This document shows positions 24,534 to 29,862 of a stretch of 29,862 nucleotides of DNA, in pieces. The DNA is from Alistipes sp. (GTDB taxonomy: Bacteria; Bacteroidota; Bacteroidia; Bacteroidales; Rikenellaceae). The stretch lies in contig JAHHQK010000029.1 in NCBI GenBank assembly GCA_020026435.1, positions 1 through 29,862 of the forward strand, written 5' to 3'. A program made the position numbers and the translations under genes. Under the pieces are notes generated by a model. The model worked only from the letters and a program-made list of their open reading frames with translations, was not told the DNA's origin and searched no databases. Position 1 is the first letter of the stretch, and each line of letters starts with the position of its first letter.

Positions 24534-27500
24534 ATGAAACACAATCGACAAGCGTTTGCTTTTTGCCGTTATTTACTGATGACTGCGGCTTTGTTCGTCG
24601 CAACTTCGGTTTCCGCCCAAACGCTGCAAGTTAAGGGTACGGTATTGGACGCTCAGGGAGCACCGCTTCCGGGCGCTTCGGTCATCGTTCCCGGAACGGC
24701 CAACGGTGTATCCACCGACGTCAACGGCACCTTCACCATCTCCGTAAGTCCGAACAGCGACCTTGAAGTATCGTTTATCGGCTACATTCCCCAGACCATA
24801 CAGATCGGCAAAAATCCCCCCCCCTCGCTCAAAATCACGTTAGCTGAAGATTCTCAATCGATTGGAGAGGTCGTAGTCACCGCACTCGGTATCAGCCGTG
24901 AAAAGAAAACTCTGGGCTACGCCATCCAGGAAGTCAAGGGAGAATCGCTGGTCGAGGCGCGCGAAATCAATATCGCCAACGCCCTGACCGGTAAAATCGC
25001 CGGTGTGGAAATCATCCGTTCGAGCAACGGCCCCGGCGGTTCGTCAAAAATCCAACTTCGCGGTAACAACTCGCTTACCGGTCTGAACCAACCCCTTATC
25101 GTAGTCGACGGTATTCCGATGGATAACTTCACCGGAGCAGCCAACAACGACTTCTGGAATCCTTCGGCCGACATGGGTAACGGTCTGCAGGATATCAACC
25201 CCGAAGACGTTGAATCGATGTCCGTGCTGAAAGGAGCTTCAGCTGCTGCTCTGTACGGTTCGCGGGCAGGTAACGGTGTCATCCTCATCACCACCAAGAA
25301 AGGCCGTGAAACGCCCGGTCTGGGTATCACCGTTTCGGGAACCGCCACGATGACCACCCGCTTCATGCGTCCCGACCACCAGACCATCTTCGGTCAGGGC
25401 AGCAACGGTATTTATAACAAGGAGTCGGGTTCGAGCTGGGGACCCCGCATCGAAGGCCAGGAGTATGAGCGCTGGGACGGCGAAACGGGCCGCATGCACT
25501 ACTACGACAACCTGGAGAACTACCTCGATACGGGTGTGAACCTCCAGGGGAACATCACCTTCTCGCAGCAGTACGGCAAGACGTCGATCTACTCGTCGTT
25601 GACCCGTCTGAACGACGACAGCATGACCCCCGGTGCCGAATTGCGCCGCACCAACCTCATGCTGCGCGGTACGACGATTTTCGGCAAGAACGACCGTTGG
25701 AGCTTCGATGCCAAGGTGCAGTACATCCGTGCCCGTGCCAACAACCGCCCGATTTCGGGCAGCAACGGCACCAATGTCTCGATGGGCATGTACACGATGC
25801 CGATTTCGGTTGACATCCGCGAATTCGAAGATGCCGTGGATGCGGACGGTAACATGTTCTGGTACAGCGAAGGCGGCAACAACCCCTACTGGCTGGCTCG
25901 CTACAACCAGAACGAGGATACCCGCGACCGTTTCCTGATGAATGCCTCGCTCAAGTACCGCTTCACCGACTGGCTCGATCTCGAGCTCCGTGCCGGTACC
26001 GACATGTATTTCACCGAGACCGAGTCGAAGACCTACGGAGGTAATACCAACCTCGCTTCGGGCCGCGGTTCCTATTCGCTGGGCGAAAGCCGTTTCTACG
26101 AGAACAACTATTCGTTCCTTTTCTCGGCCAAGAAAGACAACATCTTCGGCGAGTGGGGTGGTGCCATGACCTTCGGTGGCAACATGATGGAGCGCAAGAG
26201 CCGCGGCATCTCGTCGAGCATCAACCCGCTCAACATCCCCGACCTGTTCGACCTGAACAACGGTATTTCGAAACCTTCGGTCAACGAATCCTTCTCGCAC
26301 CGCAAGATGAATTCGCTCTACGGTACGGCCCAGATCAACTACGGCGGTTTCGTCTTCTTCGATGCTACGTTCCGTAACGACTGGACGTCGACCCTCTCGA
26401 AGGCCAACCGTTCGTTCTTCTATCCGTCGGTTTCGCTCTCGTGGGTGATCAGCGACATGGTCAACAAATACGGGAAGATGCCCGACTGGTTCACCTATGC
26501 CAAGGTCCGTGCATCGTATGCTCAGGTGGGTAACGACATGGATCCCTATCAGCTCTACAATACGTACAGCGTAGGCACCGACCCCAACGGCAATCCGACC
26601 GCTTCGTCGGGCGACACGCTCTTCAATGCCGATGTGAAGAACGAGTTGATCAAATCGTGGGAGGCCGGTCTCGAAGTGAAGTTCTTCGACAACCGCTTGG
26701 GTCTCGACGTGGCTTACTACAAGTCCAACGCGACGAACCAGCTGATCAACCTGCCGATGAACTCGCTTTCGGGCTACAATTCGAAGAAAGTCAACGCCGG
26801 TAATATCCAGAACGAGGGTATCGAGGCGATGATCAACGCCCGTCCCGTTCAGACCCGGAATTTCAGCTGGTCGACGAATTTTAACATCGCCCATAACAAG
26901 AACACGATCATCGAACTGGCCGACGGCGTTTCGCAGTACCAGTTGGGCGGTTACGACAACCTCCAGGTATTTGCCGAGGTCGGTGGTGACTACGGTGAAA
27001 TCTACGGTACGAAGTACCAGCGCGTGGAAGACAAGGAGAGCCCCTACTACGGACAGCTTCTGCTCGACGCTTCGGGTCTGCCGCAGGGTACCTCTTCCAA
27101 GTATCGCCTCGGTTCGCAGCAGACGAAAGTGACCCTGGGCTGGACCAACCAGTTCCAGTGGAAAGACCTGTCGTTCTCGTTCCAGGTGGATGCCCGCATC
27201 GGCGGTAAGATCTTTTCGGGTACGCAACAGATGATGCAGCGCTCCGGTACGGCTGCCAAGACCGTGAAGAACGGCAAGCGCGAAAATTTCGTTCTGAAGG
27301 GTGTCGTCAACGACAATGGCAATTTGGTGGAGAATACCAAGGAGATCACCGTGCAGGATTACTGGTCGGCCATCACGAGCAGCAGCGGCAACCTGGGTAT
27401 CTCCGAGGCCAACCTCTACGACGCCACCAACGTCCGTCTGCGTAACATCGCCATCGCTTACTCGCTGCCCAAGCGGCTGCTGGCCCGTACGAAGATTTTC

Positions 27501-27671
27501 CAGTCGATCAAGGTGGGCTTCTCGGTAACGAACGTCTGCATGATTTACAGTGCCATGGACGGTGTCGACCCCGAATCCATCTTCGCGACTTCGACCAACG
27601 CAACCGGTTTCGAGTACGGAGCACTTCCTACCTCGCGTAGCTATGTATTCAACATCTCGCTCGGTTTCTAA
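24534..27671 (+). CDS. SusC/RagA-type TonB-dependent outer-membrane transporter
   Basis: The 1045-residue protein has a signal peptide (cleavage after SVSA28), a carboxypeptidase-regulatory-like domain (about 32-110: KGTVLDAQGAPLPGASV) and TonB-box-like GEVVVTALG (about 111-119). A plug domain (about 125-245) carries the SusC signatures LRGNNSLTG, PLIVVDGIPMDN and LKGASAAALYGSRAGNGVI. The rest is a 22-strand barrel ending YVFNISLGF with terminal Phe. There is no N-terminal STN domain, so FecR-type sigma signalling through it is not expected. It is 21 bp upstream of its SusD partner. Substrate cannot be read from sequence; peptide or glycan oligomers are both possible, and the flanking transglutaminase-like gene hints at peptides. 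Confidence 0.95.
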   Translation: MKHNRQAFAFCRYLLMTAALFVATSVSAQTLQVKGTVLDAQGAPLPGASVIVPGTANGVSTDVNGTFTISVSPNSDLEVSFIGYIPQTIQIGKNPPPSLKITLAEDSQSIGEVVVTALGISREKKTLGYAIQEVKGESLVEAREINIANALTGKIAGVEIIRSSNGPGGSSKIQLRGNNSLTGLNQPLIVVDGIPMDNFTGAANNDFWNPSADMGNGLQDINPEDVESMSVLKGASAAALYGSRAGNGVILITTKKGRETPGLGITVSGTATMTTRFMRPDHQTIFGQGSNGIYNKESGSSWGPRIEGQEYERWDGETGRMHYYDNLENYLDTGVNLQGNITFSQQYGKTSIYSSLTRLNDDSMTPGAELRRTNLMLRGTTIFGKNDRWSFDAKVQYIRARANNRPISGSNGTNVSMGMYTMPISVDIREFEDAVDADGNMFWYSEGGNNPYWLARYNQNEDTRDRFLMNASLKYRFTDWLDLELRAGTDMYFTETESKTYGGNTNLASGRGSYSLGESRFYENNYSFLFSAKKDNIFGEWGGAMTFGGNMMERKSRGISSSINPLNIPDLFDLNNGISKPSVNESFSHRKMNSLYGTAQINYGGFVFFDATFRNDWTSTLSKANRSFFYPSVSLSWVISDMVNKYGKMPDWFTYAKVRASYAQVGNDMDPYQLYNTYSVGTDPNGNPTASSGDTLFNADVKNELIKSWEAGLEVKFFDNRLGLDVAYYKSNATNQLINLPMNSLSGYNSKKVNAGNIQNEGIEAMINARPVQTRNFSWSTNFNIAHNKNTIIELADGVSQYQLGGYDNLQVFAEVGGDYGEIYGTKYQRVEDKESPYYGQLLLDASGLPQGTSSKYRLGSQQTKVTLGWTNQFQWKDLSFSFQVDARIGGKIFSGTQQMMQRSGTAAKTVKNGKRENFVLKGVVNDNGNLVENTKEITVQDYWSAITSSSGNLGISEANLYDATNVRLRNIAIAYSLPKRLLARTKIFQSIKVGFSVTNVCMIYSAMDGVDPESIFATSTNATGFEYGALPTSRSYVFNISLGF
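24816..24824 (+). repeat. C9 homopolymer inside the SusC-like gene
   Basis: Nine consecutive C encode PPP (residues 95-97), just after the carboxypeptidase-regulatory-like domain and before the TonB box. Gain or loss of one base would shift the frame early in the protein. Confidence 0.85.
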
Positions 27672-27692
27672 ACACACGAAAAAAGACTTGAC

Positions 27693-29711
27693 ATGAAAAA
27701 TATATTGAAACATGCAGCACTCGCGTTGTTCGGCGGTGCCTCGCTCGTGGTGGTCTCCTGCTCGGATTTCGAAGAGGTCAATACGAATCCCCATGCGACC
27801 GACGCCACGGTGACCCCGGCCTACTTTGCGCTGAACAATTCGATCATCTACTCGCAGCAGAATCCCGATACGGCAGAGCGCCTGTTTGTCATCAACTGGG
27901 CGGCACATGCCCGCCAGTACGATGGTTCGGGCTGTGAAATGGGGGCTTACAACGATGGCTACAACAATGCCTCCTACAACCACATGTACACGGCTCTGAA
28001 ACTCTGTACCGATGCCATTACCTTGAGCGATATCCAGATTGCTTCGGGTTCGCTGGGTGAGCGCGACGTCAACTTCCTGAAGAACATGACGGCTTTCGCC
28101 CGCATTTGGCGTGCCTATCTGATGAGCGAATTTGCCGACAGCTTCGGCCCGATGCCTGTCGCCGGATTCCAGGGCGTCAACCCCGAGTTCAACAGCATAA
28201 AGGAGGTTTACTACTATATGTATAAGGAACTGGCCGAGGCGATTGCCGCCATCAAAACGACCATCACCCCGACCGATCAGGAGAAGAAGTGTGATCCGGC
28301 TTACGGATACGACGCTACCAAGTGGAAGAAGTACGGTATTTCGCTCTGGATGCGTCTGGCCATGCGTCTTTCGATAGTCGATGAGGCCAAAGCTAAGGCC
28401 GAATTCCAGGCTGCCGTAGCCGCCGGTGACGGTATCACCGCTGTGGACGAGACTTTCCGCGTAAAGGAGAGACCGGGATGGGATGCCCTTTCGGGTGTGA
28501 TGACCCGCACCTGGAACTACCAGTCCAATTCGGCGACGATCGCCAACCTGGCTTGTAACCTCGGCGGTACCGATATTCTCGATGTAATGGCCAGCGCAGA
28601 CCACATCTATACGAAGCCCGATGCCGGGCGCTATCGTTCCCACATCAAGGATGCTTCTTCCTATTTGGGCAAGCGCTTCGAGAAGCACTCTCTGGCAACG
28701 ACCGACAACCCGACGCAGGGCTTCTTCTTCGACGGTCTGCCCCGCAAACTCGATCCGCGCATGATCGTTTACTTCTGTTTGCCGGGCGACTGGAAGGACC
28801 GCATCCATAACACGGCGTTTCCCTACTGGAATCATCCGAAATTCACTCAGGAAGAATCCATGTATGACCCGAAGGTAGAAGGAGAGTTGATCCCGCTTGC
28901 CGGTACTAAGATCGATGCTACTTACTGCTGGAACGGTCCGATCGTAGGCTATTGGAACGACACGAAGGCCAACTATAATGGTGTATACAATGGGAAGGGC
29001 GGTTTGGCCGTCTACGGATGTCATCCCCTTTTGGCGGACGAGTATCGCAGCAGCGATAACTATCGTGTATTCTTCGGTCCGTGGGAGACCTACTTCCTGT
29101 TGGCCGAGGCCGCTGTCCGCGGTTGGACGACCAAGATGTCGGGCGAAGAAGCTTACAACGCCGGTATTAAGGCCAGTCTCGAGTATAACGGCTTGGGCAA
29201 ACACTATGCAACCTATATCGAGGGAGAGAACTACAACCGCGTAGGTACTTCCGTGAAGTTTACACATACGACCGAGCCGACCAATGTCGAGATGGACTAT
29301 GTGAACGGTTATACGGGCGAAAAAGGCAAGATTACCTACAAGTATCCCGATGCCTCGAAGATTCTCTATCCGGGCAAGAAGCTCAACGACCAGATTACGA
29401 AGATCATCACCCAGAAGTACATCGCCAACATGCCGTGGCTGCCGCTGGAAAGTTGGTCCGACCACCGTCGCCTCGGTCTGCCGTTCTTCGAGATTCCGGC
29501 CTCGTCGACTACGATCAATACCATGCCTGAGTTCAATCCTGAAACCTCCTATCAGGGAGCACAGAAGCCCGGTTATTTCTCGCAGCGTATGAAATACCCG
29601 TCGAGCCTGGCGAATGCCGATCCGACCGGTTATGCCAAAGCGCTGGAGCTGCTCGGAGGTGAGGATGTTGTCGTTACCCCGCTGTGGTGGGCCATCGGCG
29701 GCAACAAATAG
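27693..29711 (+). CDS. SusD/RagB-type outer-membrane lipoprotein (SusD-like_2 group)
   Basis: The 672-residue protein has signal peptide and lipobox VVSC (C23) followed by SDFEEVNTNPHA, the normal opening of the SusD-like_2 group. Helical TPR-type segments carry SusD hallmarks: TAFARIWRAYLMSEFADSFG with GPMPV, then KKYGISLWMRLAMRLS, TYFLLAEAAVRGW, and C-terminal KIITQKYIANMPWLPLESWS with DHRRLGLP. It caps the SusC barrel outside the cell and captures ligand. At 672 residues it is longer than most members of this group (about 500), with extra sequence before the C-terminal signature (about 500-610). It is co-transcribed with the SusC gene and ends at a clear terminator. Confidence 0.93.
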   Translation: MKNILKHAALALFGGASLVVVSCSDFEEVNTNPHATDATVTPAYFALNNSIIYSQQNPDTAERLFVINWAAHARQYDGSGCEMGAYNDGYNNASYNHMYTALKLCTDAITLSDIQIASGSLGERDVNFLKNMTAFARIWRAYLMSEFADSFGPMPVAGFQGVNPEFNSIKEVYYYMYKELAEAIAAIKTTITPTDQEKKCDPAYGYDATKWKKYGISLWMRLAMRLSIVDEAKAKAEFQAAVAAGDGITAVDETFRVKERPGWDALSGVMTRTWNYQSNSATIANLACNLGGTDILDVMASADHIYTKPDAGRYRSHIKDASSYLGKRFEKHSLATTDNPTQGFFFDGLPRKLDPRMIVYFCLPGDWKDRIHNTAFPYWNHPKFTQEESMYDPKVEGELIPLAGTKIDATYCWNGPIVGYWNDTKANYNGVYNGKGGLAVYGCHPLLADEYRSSDNYRVFFGPWETYFLLAEAAVRGWTTKMSGEEAYNAGIKASLEYNGLGKHYATYIEGENYNRVGTSVKFTHTTEPTNVEMDYVNGYTGEKGKITYKYPDASKILYPGKKLNDQITKIITQKYIANMPWLPLESWSDHRRLGLPFFEIPASSTTINTMPEFNPETSYQGAQKPGYFSQRMKYPSSLANADPTGYAKALELLGGEDVVVTPLWWAIGGNK

Positions 29712-29733
29712 TTGACCTGCGATCCCATTTTTC

Positions 29734-29767
29734 AAAGCCTGCGAATCAGCGGACTCGCAGGCTTTTT
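29734..29767 (+). terminator. Intrinsic terminator of the SusC/SusD operon
   Basis: AAAGCCTGCGA (29734-29744) and TCGCAGGCTTT (29755-29765) form a perfect 11-bp stem with a 10-nt loop, followed by a T run to 29767. It begins 23 bp after the SusD stop. The remaining 95 bases to the window end hold no recognisable gene. Confidence 0.9.
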
Positions 29768-29862
29768 ATTTAAAAATCTATCCTCAATGGTCAAAAAATG
29801 AGAGGATATAGCAAATGATTTGTGAGTCAGTCAGTTCTGATTATTCGACCATTCGGGGGAAA

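Noticed and set aside
25239..29735. A 1498-codon open frame on the minus strand opposite the SusC and SusD genes
   Set aside because: It lies antisense to two clear genes and its translation is rich in Val/Arg/Gly/His with no domain. Codon bias of the sense genes explains the lack of stops.
29779..29808. 7-bp inverted repeat TATCCTC/GAGGATA after the SusC/SusD terminator
   Set aside because: Short, AT-rich and without a gene in view; expected by chance at this length.

Overview
The window looks like chromosomal DNA from a gut-type Bacteroidales. It carries a SusC/SusD pair, two type V (FimA/Mfa1-class) pilus loci, LytTR and AraC regulators, and several upstream regions with the Bacteroidetes -7 promoter box TAnnTTTG. 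The GC-rich coding sequence fits Alistipes or a relative better than Bacteroides sensu stricto. That genus guess is inference; no rRNA or marker gene is present.

Layout. (1) Bases 1-4539, minus strand: a type V pilus operon transcribed in the order DUF3575 outer-membrane protein, OmpA/TPR lipoprotein (probably DUF3868-like), FimB/Mfa2-family anchor, and an Mfa1-like pilin cut by the left window edge. Its upstream region has a -7 box, two 13-bp direct repeats exactly 21 bp apart, and an inverted copy of their core. (2) 4823-5766, minus: an AraC-family regulator with a strong intrinsic terminator, a natural candidate to bind those repeats. (3) 6050-13129, minus: a four-gene operon of heavy-metal RND pump fused to a TolC-like channel, membrane-fusion lipoprotein, LytS-type histidine kinase and LytTR response regulator. 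(4) 13574-21343, plus: a small two-TM protein and a tyrosine recombinase, then a 183-bp segment bounded by perfect 19-bp inverted repeats, then a second type V pilus operon (OmpA-DUF3575 fusion, DUF5119 lipoprotein, fimbrillin, large tip-like fimbrillin). (5) 21412-24030, minus: a transglutaminase-like exported protein. (6) 24534-29767, plus: SusC/RagA and SusD/RagB-type outer-membrane uptake genes with a terminator.

The most interesting element is the segment at 15241-15423. It holds a good Bacteroidetes promoter that points away from the second pilus operon and towards the recombinase gene. Inversion between the 19-bp repeats would place its -7 box about 50 bp upstream of the first pilus gene, facing it. 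The simplest reading is an ON/OFF phase switch worked by the adjacent recombinase, captured here in the OFF state. The two pilus loci would then follow different logic: one apparently under an AraC-type regulator, the other under DNA inversion.

Other points of note are an internal signal-peptide-like segment at the pump/channel junction of the RND fusion, a C9 tract inside the susC-like gene, a hairpin between the two fimbrillin genes of locus 2, and a tandem SPEQP-coding repeat at the left edge.
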